Positions 54,043 through 62,513 are shown, numbered from the stretch's first letter. The stretch is 64,000 nt of DNA from Volvox africanus (GCA_030268105.1 BSDZ01000103.1:372001-436000); one strand, 5' to 3'. Numbers and translations: made by a program. Notes: generated by a model from the letters alone, not told the origin.

Positions 54043-57000
54043 GCCCTTTTCCGGCTTCATGAAAGGAATTGTAATGGCCGCCTACCAGGCTAGGGCAACT
54101 AAAACGGGAATGAGGATGTTGAGGAACATCGAGGAGATTACCTTGGGAACATATTGTAACTTTTAAATTATGTGTTGACAGGGTTGACAGGGTTGATAGG
54201 GTCTGTGTAGTATCATGGTAATTATTAGGATGTCTAATCCTGACATTAACTCGCGAGCTCTTTCTTAGAGCATGAGACAACAGTCTGTCACAGGGATACA
54301 TCTTACATGCAAGAAGTGGTATTTATAGTTGTGTATTTGACTATCGTAATATTAGGTAATTAATTCAAATTCATATATGCCATCAATTGTACATGTGTTC
54401 TACATGGTACCCAAAGAAGGGTGGTATCAAAAGATACCGGTTGTGGTGCCAGAGCCCGATTAAGTAGAATCCAGGTCGTACTTGAGAGGCCATAAGGCCT
54501 CGAACCGGGCGTGACCTTCAGAAGTCACCACTACAACCGGAGCATCAGTGAACCAGGAACCAGGTGTTCCACCATTTACCATTCAGGCGGTAAATGGCCC
54601 AGTCCATACAGGTCGTGGACAAACCGATAGGTTCGGATGATTCGGGAAGATGGTTAGTAACGTCGACGGTGCGGGATCGAGAAATCGAATAACAGATGGG
54701 AACACATAACGGTTAAACTGATAATTATTTAAACTGTAATTATTATAATAAATGGATTATAATGATCTCTTAATGATTTACAGCAAAGCAAGAAGGGTAC
54801 AACAACATGTGACTCAGCATTCCTCTGCCTGCTGCAGGAAACCTTGCCGTGGGCAAGACGGCATACTCATCGGGCGGATACTATCCCGCCTCATGGGCAG
54901 TGGATGGCAACATCTCCACCATCGCATCCACTTACCCAGACAGCTACTACAGATGGCTGTCGATTGATTTGGGTGCCAGATACGATATCAGCCGCATCGT
55001 GTTGTGGAACGATGATACGGGGATTTGCTGCTACAATGAGCTACTATATGCAGAGATCCGTGTCGGTCCGTACAGCATCACGTCTCAAGATGAAGCGTAT
55101 AACTCTATGAATAAAAACACATTGGTTTGGACGCCATCTTTCAGCTCTATTGGGTACGGCGCGCGCGAATCCTACATCATGGATTTGAACCCTTCAGTTA
55201 TGGGCCGGTGGATCACCATCAAGGGCTCCGGTTACTATACGAGTGAGATCTATCTGAACCCTCCCTAGCTTATTTCTTTTATTGCATTTATTGTAAGCAT
55301 GCATGGTAAAGAGGTTAAATATGTATGTAATGCACCCACCTCTGTAGATTAGATCGTTTATCGTGTGCTTGCTAGCGTGAATAACCAATTCGCTCTATAG
55401 AGCAAGATACAGTGCTGGTTGCGAATGTACTTTAAGCAGGCGTACCTGCTGAGAACCAACACAGTTTGGGAATATGAACAAATGCATGCATACGCACCGA
55501 ACTAGATGAATTCGGAGATATGGCATGGGTATTTATACTATCCTTTAAACGGTGTAAATATAATAGAGAAAGATGAGGCAGCCAAAAGGCAAGGCACACG
55601 TCCGACGGGAGTGAAGGCCTGAGAGGTTAAGGGGAACCAATAAGGAAGCTGATGAATCCGTATATGGAGTAGACGACTGAATCGTGAGATAGCGGTTTGT
55701 TATATATTCCAATGGCAGGCAATGTGCTTTCACTCTCACTCATTGTACTGCTCACACCGTTTGATATATGGAGCAGTTATCTCACGGGTCAGGCAGTATA
55801 TGAGAAATGTACTGCCAAGAGTGAGACAGGGTACGGCTCTCTGCCGCTGGACGAGCAAGGAGTGAGTGAGGGCCGAAGGCCCGAACGAACGACAAGCGAT
55901 CGAGTTCAGCAGCAGAGAGCTGTACCCTGTCGAACAATTTGCAGGATACTTCGTGTAGACAACTGAACCAATATTGCTGCATAGTGCAGATATACTAAAG
56001 TGCACCTCATTCCTACTCATGACTCGTCTCACACTGATTTATATGCGATATATTTGCATCAATATCCGGGTACTGAGACGCCGCCAGTCGAATAAGCGAT
56101 ATATTCGCATCGAATATTACGTATATATAGTACTACTGAGGCGCCGCCGCCAGTGGAATAAATGCTTATATACCCCTGCCGCCTGTATGTTCAGCAATAT
56201 GGAATTTGTGTATGTATGTATAGATACTACTTAGATGCATATACTATCATGCCGATTTGTTTGCTACATTTCATTCGTCGTTGCTGCTTCTGAATTCATA
56301 GTATGCTTTCACAGGTTATTTGAAGATAGCGGAAATTGAAGTCTTCGGAAAGCTCGGTGAGGTTGCGATTGTGTCTCGTATATTGGACAACATTACTTAA
56401 ATAATTGAAAGGATTTTTGCTTGTACGTACCTGATGTCAGAAATGTGGACTGTACGTTAGGGAGCTGCATTTAACAAAAAACAATAGGTCACACGAGGTT
56501 AAATCCCGCAGGGGAACTTGGGAAGGAAACGGCAGTAATTCAGAACACGCACGTGCATGGATGTATGGGCATCTGAACATTTTTGCAGGGGGCAGCGTGA
56601 CGCCGTCATCTCTACCGCAGCCACCTATGCCACTCCCTCCAAGGCCCCCAAGGCCCCCAAGGCCGCCATCGTTATCAGGTGGGCCGTGTGATGTATTTTT
56701 CAGAGGGCCTTGCAGAAGTTTTAACTCTGTCAAATTAGACAGACAAGCTGCAGTGCTTTCGTCTGGTAACGAGCTTTCATTTGGAATTATTTTGAGATGT
56801 CATTCGAGATTAACATTACGAAATTTTACAAACCGTGGATATTAATCAACTACCAACCCTAGAGCCCTAATCCAGCAATCCCTCAAGGCATCCTAGGTAG
56901 GTTTCAGTAATGTGCTTGGTGATATTTTGACATCTATGTATGTGCATCTGTCGGTACTTCCGAACAAATGCCGCCCCTCGAACAAAGGCCTGCTTTATTC

Positions 57001-60000
57001 ATATGAAAAATAGCCTCCTGTTCTATCTATGCTAATCTCCAACGCATGTACATCCCAAAAGATTCTAACGATAAACCTTCCTTGCTTCCTGGATTAAAGC
57101 ACGTAGCATATAGGGGTTTCCTGGACGGCCTGGTGCGCCGTACAAGGCCCTGCCTGTGCTTGGGCAACATGTTATTGTAACGGTGAAAGTCAACAAGTTC
57201 CTCCGTTACATTAACATATAATACGGCGTCACGTCCTATTGCACCCTGTGTTACTGTGGTGCGAGTTGCTAGGACTGTGTCACGCCTTTTATTACTGCAC
57301 CGACGCCACACGAAGTGCCATAGGCAAACCGGGGTCGGTAGCCGGTGGACGTCGAGGTGCCTCCTCTCCACGATCGTCGCTATGGGGTGCCGGCGTGTGG
57401 GATGATGCGGGTAACTGTGAGCATGTGACGGATCACGCTGATCCCGTCCCGTGAGGTCCTTTGATGCCGCAGCTCCGAGCTTTATTTAAGCCTAGGAGAC
57501 ACTGACCTGGAGTACCGACTTCCTTGACGGTGAGCACTCACGTTGCCACGCTCGGGAGCAGGGCTTCCTTCGCGTCACCAAGGAGTCGTGGTCCGGTCTC
57601 CTGCAAGGCATTCTGTGAGGGCTCCTGCAAGGGCTCCTGCGTAGTCCTGCTGGTGCTCAGTAGACACTGAGTTTCAGTAGGCAGCACAGGGGTAGCCTCA
57701 AAGCAAGTGGGTAGACAAGGCAGTGGACTCACGACAAAGGATTTGCCTGGGTGGATGTAGATGTAGCCGACTCAAACGTTGACAGTGTAGGTGACCTTCG
57801 GGTGGGTCAAGAAGCTGGGTGTCTACTGCGCAAGACGCTTAGCAGAGGCAGCGACGAACAGAGTGGTAAGTGTCCGGCTAGGCCAGATTTTTGAAAACCT
57901 AACTCTAGCTAACACAAGCGCTCACTGACGAAGTTACCGCTGCTCGGCAGTGTCGTCACTTAGCTATGGGTAGGGCTAAAGCCTTGAAAGGGTCTTGAAA
58001 AACTGCACGTTTAGCTGTCCCCAGCTAACTGTTTGTTCGACGGCTGCAGGAAGTGTTGCCTGCTGGCTCCAGCTGGGTTCTGTGACCTTGGCGCTTGTAA
58101 TTGGTCCGACAGGATTGCTTGAATGACCCTCACGCGTTACAAACTGTAAAGGAATGAAATGAATGTGATCGCTTACGCTCAAGAAGTACTAAACGCTTCT
58201 AGAGCCAAGTGACAGAGGTCACTTGCCTCATCATCGCCAAGAATATCTGTTCGACTCTTGCGCCGTACAACCTGTCATCGGGCGGCAAACGCTGTTAGTC
58301 CCAACCAATACAATTCAACTAACGCAAAGATAAAAAATACAAACATTATTAAGATTCTTACTGACCAAGCGGCGAGCTCTTCCGCTTCACCTTTCATCCT
58401 CCGACGAATCAGTGCCGTACCGCCTCATCAACATATTAAGACTCTTTCGGGCACAACCACTGCCCATAAACTGGCCAGCGGACTGAGGTCCCCCTCCGAA
58501 CTATGGCTCACATATAGTTTAATTATTATGTTGTATTCTTATATTGTAAGCTATTAATATTATGCACCCACATGATAGCACGAGCGCTGGCACCTTTCAT
58601 CTCTGGTAACGCCATCGATCGTGACAACTGATCTAACAAAGGTCCCAGGGTCGAACAGACTAGCGCACACAGGTTGATGCAATTGCGATACTATGCGCAT
58701 GAATCCCGTCTGACCTATGGTAGATGCCCGGACTGGCGCTGTGTCCGGGTTACGACGAAGTGTGAAATGACGTAGTACCGGGAAAACAATAGAATCCCAT
58801 CCATCGGGTGCCAGGCGCAAGCTGTCCTACGGGATGCCAGGGTGGCCGAGGACGTTCGCTGCAGGGCGGGGGGATTGTAAGGAGGGAACTCGCACCTCGG
58901 CATCACGCGCTGTTGCACCCTGTGTTACAGTTATTACTTTGAAAACACTAAAAACACTTACCAGGCATGATTAATGTCTGTACCTCCCTGTGCCCTCTTA
59001 CTGGGGTGCATCTTATCCATATTCCTAACAAACAAGCTTCCTAAGGAGGGCAATATAAATGTTTTTGTACTGGTTTCACTTTCATTAGCAAGTAGTCTAG
59101 TATTCGTAGATAAGATGTTTTGCATACACACATTTTTAACCTACAATCTGTTTTTCTTAGACGTTGATTTCGTTCAGCAAAAACTGCGCACGTCAAACTC
59201 TCGGCTCCAATGTGGATGCGTGCAAGGTCCCCGCCAGGATTGTTTGCCGTCGAGAAATCTGCTCACTTGCGCAAAATTAAAATGCATGCATCCATGCTTG
59301 TGGATTGTTGGTTCAAAAAAATATCAGTTTATTTCTTTATAAAAATTAGTAAACTTGATTGGAAAATGGGGGCATTTGCTTGGGTTTCAGATGCGGTTCC
59401 TGGGTAGCCAGATGCGGTTCCACACGGTACAAAGTCTAGGTATGTCTGAAGCGTGCATAGGGAGGATGTGGATCGTTGTGGCTCTGGAGTAATGCAAGCG
59501 AAGTAGATGTTGTGAAAACTGTCGTCGCGATAGCTGAGTAAAGGTCCAGTTCAGCACAAGCTGGACAAGCGAGCTGCCACTATGCCTCAAGCCACAAAGA
59601 CACTCCAAAGTCCAGGCGAGCAATAGTTGTTACAAACAGCTAATGAGGTATGAGAACCTCGCCAAATTTATAGTTTAAGTGTTAAGTGTCGTACCCTCCG
59701 TCTAGATCGTCGAACGCACTGATTAGGAAGGAGACTGGCTCAGCGTCAGAAGACCAAACGCCAGTCTTACGCCATGACAGAAACTTCATGACAGAAACAG
59801 CCTAAACAGGCAAAGCCTAGATCCTACCGAGAATACCAATCGTTAGGAAGATAAACGAAGCCTGACCGAATATAACACCACCACCACAGATCTTCACAGG
59901 GGCAGCGACGAACTGACCGAACAATCATGCCGGTTAATGGCAGAAATTTCAACAGTAGACAGCTCAAGTATTCAAAATATGATTATTATATATTGCATAA

Positions 60001-62513
60001 ACCTGTTTTACAGTACGATAACTTCGGAAGTTTTCGGTATGGACTCCAGAGTTCTACCTACTGCTATGGCATGTGTAGCAGTCGTCTTAACGATGCTGGA
60101 GTTTCTATGCGGAAGCATCGACTTTGTCGGCTTAGGAATGGCTCACAAGTATGACAGTGCAGCAAACTGGTATACCTAATGGTAACCAGTGGCAGCGGAG
60201 TCTTGAAACCCCGAACAAGTAGTAATGTAATACTTTGTTATCTGGCAAAAGCACTCCACCATAGTGACTGTAATATTGGTTCACCCGCCAAGATGTACGG
60301 CGATCAGCATTTGCGTATCGTGAGCTTTTCATGTATCATGCTGTTCGCATGATAACCTTTTAATATTTTTCGCCTAAAGGTATGCAGTTTACTTATGCAG
60401 ATCCACCCCTGGAGCAAACCGTCTGGGGAACGTTATCGTCTCCTCTAATGTTGGAGTTTCATCTTCAGCGGGTTTTGGTCGGGCTTTGGCTTTTAATTTC
60501 CGCGCATACTCATCAATGGCGTCTGCCACATAAGCAGATTGTCTCAGTGATGCCTCGGGTTCATAAGTGTTATGGGTGGAATCATATCCTTCCCATTTGA
60601 TAAGGTACTCTCGACGAGGTTTACCTTTGCCCCCACGGATTGAGACATCCCTGTGGTCTACAATGGCTTCAACCATGTTTTACGGCTCACCCTCGATTAA
60701 GATTGGTGATGGGGTTGTCGCATAGTATCCTCTTTAAAAGGTTTTGAGAGTGACACCGACTGAAATACCGGGTATAGGTGAGAGTCACGGGGCAATTCCA
60801 ATTTTTCCGCCGTGTCGCCAATATTTGCAACAACTGTATATGGGCCGATGAACTTAGGCATCAGCTTCTTTGTTCCAGGTTTTCCATACCGGAATTGAGG
60901 GTTGAATAGACGTTTGAATGTATTACTCATTTCACATTAGTTAGGCTACAAATTTGAGGGTAGATTAGGCAAATATTGACCGTTTAACTTTCGCTCAAAA
61001 AATTTGCTTTATCACTTGTCCTCGCCATACGGGTGGATGATGGTCGTCAAAGGGATTGGTTCATTTGTCAAACACCGTTAGCTCAGATTGAAGAAATGTG
61101 ACACGGCACTTTGAGCAAGCAAATGTGGCTGGAGAAACGTTGATATCACGTTGATCATGCCAAACTTGTTTGTGCTCATATAATGTTTGTTAGCTAGAAC
61201 GAGATGCCATGCAAGATAGAATAAATCAGGCTATCAACATTGCTATCAGGCTATCTCAGGCTATCAACATTACATTAAGATGGTCGAAAAATCGTGTTTA
61301 ATCGTTACACAGAGACACACACACACACATATATACACATAGGTTATTCTACAGGGCAGGGCCCCCTGAAGCGCTTTACCCTGGGGCCCCGCCCCCAAAG
61401 CTAGTCAATATACAAGTGTTTTTAATCGCCACCAAGATGATGTATTTACCTCTTCCTCTCTCTATATCAACCTTTTAATGTTACCTCTCTATCTATCTTT
61501 ACCTATTTGCTAGCTATTTATTTACCAATCTAGTTATCCATCTGCATATCTATTTGTCGAATTATCTCTTATTTCGTATTATTCCGTCCATGTAGCTATG
61601 TAGCTATGTAGCTATCTATCTACCAATCTATCTATCCATCCATCTTTCCATTTCTCTGTATCTCTCTCTGTCGCTCTCCCTCTGTGTGTGTATCATACAT
61701 CGATCTACACGAATGAACGTACATATATGGATTTGGAGAGAAATTTCGAGCACTTTGTTGTGCAGTTTCAGAATAGTGGAAGCCATAAAACAAAATGACT
61801 TTTGATGTCCAACAAGTACAAAGCCCTTATATGCACATAACTGTGACCGGTAGTAGTACCATGCATGCACTCATGGAGGTAACATAAAATATACATAAAG
61901 GATTGTTTTCAACTTACGTTTTTTTATGTGAGCAAAAAAATGATTTTCCAAAAGTGTATTTGTGCTTGAACTTCAGTCCTGTTGAAACGCGGTCCTGGAA
62001 GAAATCAAGCATACGTTCCTGCTCATATGCACTTTTACGTATACAGAATAAGCAAGGGATGTACATGCATATTTATGAAGGGAATGACGACATTCACTTC
62101 GTCATTTCATGTCACAGGGAACCTCGCCCTAAGAAAGCCGACGTACTCATCAGGTGGGGAGTACCCAGTCTCACAAGCAGTCGATGGCGACATCTCCACC
62201 ACCGCCAGCACATGGCCGGATACATCATCAAAGTGGATATCGATTGACCTACGCGCAAATTGTTCAGTTAGCCGCATCGTCCTCTGGAACAATGAGGACT
62301 GCTGCTGGGCCGATTATAAAGATTCAGAGATTCGTCTTGGCTTCAGGAGCATTACCGCCCTTGATGACACGTCGTACATTTCGTACAACCAACGGGTATG
62401 GTCGAGTTGGGACGAACCCAATTACGATACCACCCCTTGGGCGAAATATGTGGAGGTAATCCTGAACCCGCCCGTCATGAGCCGCTGGGTAATCGTACAG
62501 AGTAGTAATTTCG
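22511..62513 (+). CDS. Gene B: secreted modular protein with six discoidin-type domains on Pro-rich spacers, 22 exons seen
   Basis: Exons: 22511-22811, 24113-24266, 24445-24560, 25282-25453, 25605-25675, 26100-26399, 27621-28031, 28373-28417, 35182-35283, 35581-35988, 36366-36410, 36983-37087, 39613-40017, 47898-47942, 48184-48321, 50684-51088, 52131-52172, 52696-52806, 54838-55242, 56315-56356, 56589-56678, 62118-62513. All GT-AG, all phases close, 4309 nt so far (at least 1436 residues). Signal peptide [16 protein letters not shown] (start at 22511, not the in-frame ATG at 22451, because the peptide begins there). Exons 2-5 share the gene A helical region. From exon 6 on, a Pro-rich exon, an F5/8-type-C exon and a short closing exon repeat six times, every exon phase 1-1. 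The family binds sugars or ligands outside the cell; an extracellular-matrix role is inferred. The 3' end is not resolved: a weak last exon from 62806 (ttttcttag/AGGCTTGC, stop near 62907) is possible. Confidence 0.8.
26100..28417 (+). CDS. Gene B module 1 (exons 6-8)
   Basis: Pro-rich exon 26100-26399 ([18 protein letters not shown] type, the longest spacer), discoidin exon 27621-28031 ([69 protein letters not shown]) and closing exon 28373-28417 ([12 protein letters not shown]). The most diverged of the six domains. Its introns hold a solo LTR and a SINE-like element. Confidence 0.85.
26718..27055. mobile_element. Solo LTR of the chromovirus family (diverged)
   Basis: Starts TGTTGTATCACC and ends CACAACA, following the LTRs of the 28605-35046 element along its length but with many differences. 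It is flanked by a perfect 5-bp duplication GGTTG (26713-26717 and 27056-27060). No internal sequence. Lies in the gene B intron before module 1's discoidin exon. Confidence 0.88.
27130..27544 (+). mobile_element. SINE-like retroposon with TAA-repeat tail and 14-bp target duplication
   Basis: 415 bp flanked by the perfect duplication ATAAATGCACATAT (27116-27129 and 27545-27558) and ending in (ATA)n. A Pol III B-box-like TGTTCGAATCT lies near its 5' end at about 27184; a clear A box was not found. No coding frame. Tail and duplication type match the retroposon at 46446-47068. Confidence 0.75.
28605..28912 (-). repeat. 3' LTR of the chromovirus
   Basis: 308 bp, TGTTGTAT...ATACAACA. Nearly identical to the 5' LTR at the other end. 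Confidence 0.95.
28925..31667 (-). pseudogene. Chromovirus pol: RT, RNase H, integrase and chromodomain (frame-broken)
   Basis: RT lies at 31152-31667 ([28 protein letters not shown]). A one-base change near 31170 moves the reading into RNase H (TDHKPLTFL) and the H2C2 zinc finger ([10 protein letters not shown]...CDDCQ) at 29980-31164. A second change near 30085 leads into the integrase core ([31 protein letters not shown]) at 28925-30076. That frame ends in a chromodomain ([27 protein letters not shown]), which defines chromoviruses and is thought to guide integration to marked chromatin. The breaks make this copy non-autonomous, unless they are base-calling errors. Confidence 0.92.
31694..33220 (-). 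pseudogene. Chromovirus Gag C-terminus and aspartic protease, split by an amber codon
   Basis: Frame 33220-33020 is basic and Gly-rich with a short Cys cluster ([14 protein letters not shown]). It ends at TAG 33017-33019 (GNGH-stop-GLAQ); the same frame is open again from there to 31697 and carries the protease motif [12 protein letters not shown] second TAG at 31694-31696 separates it from RT (LDEV-stop-RQV). Read-through is possible in principle, but simple mutation is the cheaper explanation. Confidence 0.85.
33312..34412 (-). CDS. Chromovirus Gag (capsid part)
   Basis: 366 codons starting ATG 34412. The retrotransposon Gag core is visible in [32 protein letters not shown], and [20 protein letters not shown]. 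The frame leaves Gag near 33390, where the continuation ([16 protein letters not shown]) is one frame away. Confidence 0.88.
   Translation of the reverse strand: MASLFALAGGRNRVNTYSGLPSPRPIAVAMASGSQAQQAVPAVGTLPDAVDQHTGRLDAVANSGNETTLNCIPSMGIANEPVNVFAAAPPVPATQTPSRRTRDGQPILPIAERSPSTTHSAAELPRVSLPIPVLMLDDKLDAKKISARVRAFIRDVNLFFGVIPWGQDQRSCCLFLSQALRGNAKVWYDEWSLSQTQLTGEAILENLRIRFAPQILSVEQEARQKLADKSSYMRTGENVPAYHAHLEALFQDIPDIHPREKLFWFQQGLSGVLQPKCAADEKGRPFTSYDDLVRHASGEEARILAERRFRSGVCSNAITMQDVVGYDAMEASDAEPPAKRVRCVSTAGCRCRRRHRSFLSVPSPSA
34741..35046 (-). repeat. 5' LTR of the chromovirus
   Basis: 306 bp, same termini as the 3' LTR, followed on the minus strand by a TGGTATC primer-binding-type site. Confidence 0.95.
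35182..36410 (+). CDS. Gene B module 2 (exons 9-11)
   Basis: Spacer exon 35182-35283 ([20 protein letters not shown]), discoidin exon 35581-35988 ([59 protein letters not shown]) and closing exon 36366-36410 ([13 protein letters not shown]). The intron before it contains the whole chromovirus. Confidence 0.88.
36983..47942 (+). CDS. Gene B module 3 (exons 12-14)
   Basis: Spacer 36983-37087 ([20 protein letters not shown]) with acceptor cctag/GCACATCG, discoidin exon 39613-40017 ([56 protein letters not shown]), closing exon 47898-47942 ([13 protein letters not shown]). The intron between the last two exons is 7.9 kb and packed with insertions. Confidence 0.85.
37559..37775. repeat. CA-microsatellite-linked repeat, copy 1
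   Basis: A perfect (CA)n run at about 37632-37680 is joined to 'ggcaatccgacagggcaggg...gaggcgcttcac' and 'tttcgcccatctgaaaagca'; an inverted partial copy of the GC-rich part precedes it at 37559-37590. Other copies: 47637-47740, 50481-50555, 53084-53232 (inverted), and 61312-61395. Confidence 0.75.
38392..38660. repeat. Fold-back repeat, copy 1
   Basis: Arms 'gggtacggctctttgctgct' and 'agcagcagggagccgtatcc' are inverted around a 60-bp loop containing 'cgaaggcccgaacgaacg'. A second copy lies at 55773-55995. No coding capacity. Confidence 0.7.
41435..41894. mobile_element. Cluster of three ~100-bp transposon-like repeats with CCGATCGG core
   Basis: Copies 41435-41532, 41554-41655 (inverted) and 41790-41894 (inverted). 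Ends are GTAGTATC-like and GTTGTATC-like in inverted orientation, and the middle holds CTTCCGATCGGGCC. A partial start is at 41220. Further copies: 46256-46355, 47452-47558, and 48382-48480. No coding capacity, so a non-autonomous (MITE-type) family is likely. Confidence 0.7.
42036..42370. repeat. Dispersed repeat shared with 58600-58935
   Basis: Both stretches share, in order, 'ggtcccagggtc', 'tggatgccc(a/g)g', 'ccgggaaaacaatagaa', 'cggcgcaagctg', 'ccgaggacgttc' and 'accctgtgttaca'. No coding frame is conserved. Confidence 0.65.
43015..44375. repeat. Duplicated block, copy 2 (with solo LTR)
   Basis: Second copy of 21185-22290, in the gene B intron between exons 13 and 14. It is interrupted by the solo LTR 43470-43712. 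Two ~105-bp direct repeats (42713-42822 and 44508-44613, 'gtaccggac...cggtccggagttggc' type) flank it. Confidence 0.85.
43470..43712. mobile_element. Solo LTR with perfect 5-bp duplication and known empty site
   Basis: 243 bp, TGTTGTGA...TCACAACA, flanked by ATTAT on both sides (43465-43469 and 43713-43717). The sister copy at about 21641 shows the unoccupied site. Related LTR sequence is at 59508-59640, next to a chromovirus pol remnant. Confidence 0.88.
44622..46126 (-). pseudogene. Ty1/copia remnant: Gag, zinc knuckle, protease region, integrase (no RT)
   Basis: Gag ([20 protein letters not shown]) is followed by a zinc knuckle [13 protein letters not shown] whose last Cys is a stop codon. 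Next come a protease/linker region, the GAG-pre-integrase ([14 protein letters not shown]...CEPCIYAKQ), and an integrase core ([28 protein letters not shown]). Several frame changes. Similarity ends at about 44622 inside integrase, with RT and RNase H missing. Lies antisense in the gene B intron between exons 13 and 14. Confidence 0.87.
46446..47068 (-). mobile_element. Full-length tRNA-derived SINE, 623 bp, 13-bp target duplication
   Basis: Flanked by TAGAGGAGATGAT on both sides (46433-46445 and 47069-47081). Read on the minus strand it starts with a tRNA-like head (47068-46998) and ends with a (TAA)n tail at 46446-46457. The body is non-coding. A perfect 10-bp hairpin (CCACAGGTTG/CAACCTGTGG) follows the head at 46964-46997. 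Confidence 0.88.
46998..47068 (-). tRNA. tRNA-like head of the SINE (pseudo-tRNA, Pol III promoter)
   Basis: 71 nt with acceptor stem GGCAGCG/CGCTGCC, D stem GCTT/AAGC, A box TAGCTTAATTGG and B box GGTTCAAATCC; CCA follows the discriminator A directly. The T stem has one mismatch and the anticodon arm does not pair, so no amino acid is assigned and a working tRNA is unlikely. Its role is promotion of SINE transcription. Confidence 0.7.
48184..52172 (+). CDS. Gene B module 4 (exons 15-17)
   Basis: Spacer 48184-48321 ([19 protein letters not shown]; acceptor ggtccccag/CTCCA), discoidin exon 50684-51088, nearly identical to module 3 ([16 protein letters not shown]), closing exon 52131-52172 ([13 protein letters not shown]). 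The intron after the spacer carries the long palindrome with bacterial core. Confidence 0.87.
48781..49220. repeat. (AAAAT)n / (TATAA)n microsatellite
   Basis: Pentanucleotide tract, left arm of the palindrome, grading from AAAAT-type units (about 48800-48990) to pure TATAA units. Confidence 0.95.
49234..49481 (+). pseudogene. Ribbon-helix-helix antitoxin-like gene, one nonsense codon
   Basis: The frame reads [20 protein letters not shown], then [42 protein letters not shown], with TAA at 49407 and the natural stop at 49479. The beta strand KRTTIYL followed by two helices is the CopG/ParD type DNA-binding fold of bacterial antitoxins. No ATG is preserved. AT-rich, intronless, in a gene B intron. 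Confidence 0.8.
49519..49776 (+). pseudogene. Putative partner of the RHH gene (toxin-like, unrecognised), one nonsense codon
   Basis: 86 codons from ATG 49519, broken once by TAG at 49639. Reads [20 protein letters not shown], then [20 protein letters not shown]. It starts 38 bases after the RHH stop, in the same orientation, which is the usual arrangement of toxin-antitoxin pairs. I do not recognise the family; the toxin role is inferred only from position and size. Confidence 0.5.
49890..50424. repeat. (TATAT/TATTA)n microsatellite
   Basis: Pentanucleotide tract, right arm of the palindrome; complement of the left TATAA units, with rare interruptions near 50138-50146 and 50303. Confidence 0.95.
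52431..52588 (-). pseudogene. fabD/infC: Chimeric bacterial fragment: fabD 5' part joined in frame to infC part
   Basis: One open minus-strand frame reads [20 protein letters not shown] and [12 protein letters not shown], then [20 protein letters not shown]. The first part matches the N-terminus of malonyl-CoA:ACP transacylase (GQGSQxVGMGKD signature). The second matches the IF-3 C-terminal domain motif (LxxGDKVKxxxxFRGRE). They are unrelated proteins, so the joint near 52487 is a rearrangement. It lies in the gene B intron between exons 17 and 18. Confidence 0.8.
52696..56356 (+). CDS. Gene B module 5 (exons 18-20)
   Basis: Spacer 52696-52806 ([20 protein letters not shown]), discoidin exon 54838-55242, nearly identical to modules 3 and 4 ([16 protein letters not shown]), closing exon 56315-56356 ([13 protein letters not shown]). 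The discoidin exon is preceded by a solo LTR that module 3 lacks. Confidence 0.87.
54396..54804. mobile_element. Solo LTR with perfect ACATG duplication, absent from module 3
   Basis: 409 bp, TGTTCTAC...GTACAACA, flanked by ACATG (54391-54395 and 54805-54809). The matching intron upstream of module 3 (about 39570-39612) has one ACATG and no insert. Confidence 0.85.
55773..55995. repeat. Fold-back repeat, copy 2
   Basis: Second copy of 38392-38660, with arms 'gggtacggctctctgccgct' and 'agcagagagctgtaccctg'. Confidence 0.7.
56589..62513 (+). CDS. Gene B module 6 (exons 21-22, closing exon not found)
   Basis: Spacer 56589-56678 ([16 protein letters not shown]) and discoidin exon 62118-62513 ([52 protein letters not shown]), donor G/GTGAGT. 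The expected closing exon was not found before the bacterial block at 63188; it may be lost or replaced. Confidence 0.83.
59508..59640. repeat. LTR-like sequence related to the 43470-43712 solo LTR
   Basis: Starts TGTTGTGA and follows the complement of the solo LTR ('aaaggtccagttcagcacaa', 'gctggacaagcgagctgcca'). The other end is not defined. Confidence 0.55.
60389..60930 (-). pseudogene. Chromovirus pol remnant (integrase C-terminus and chromodomain)
   Basis: [19 protein letters not shown] and [20 protein letters not shown] (60697-60930) are followed, in another frame, by a chromodomain VEAIVDHRD...[19 protein letters not shown] (60389-60676). Upstream pol is absent. It differs clearly from the full-length element, so it is a second family. 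Confidence 0.85.

Larger units (their letters stand above)
56679..62117. other. Long gene B intron between module 6 spacer and discoidin exon
   Basis: 5.4 kb without a supported host exon. Contents in order: unassigned sequence to 58560, the dispersed repeat shared with 42036-42370, LTR-like sequence from 59508, the chromodomain pol remnant at 60389-60930, a repeat related to 53760-53900 at about 61070-61215, a CA-linked repeat at 61312-61395, and a TATC/CTAT-rich tract at 61570-61650. Confidence 0.5.

Noticed and set aside
59937..60179. 80-codon frame with a hydrophobic stretch ([17 protein letters not shown])
   Set aside because: Lies between LTR-like and pol remnants on the other strand, with an overlapping competing frame and no family match; not supported as a gene.
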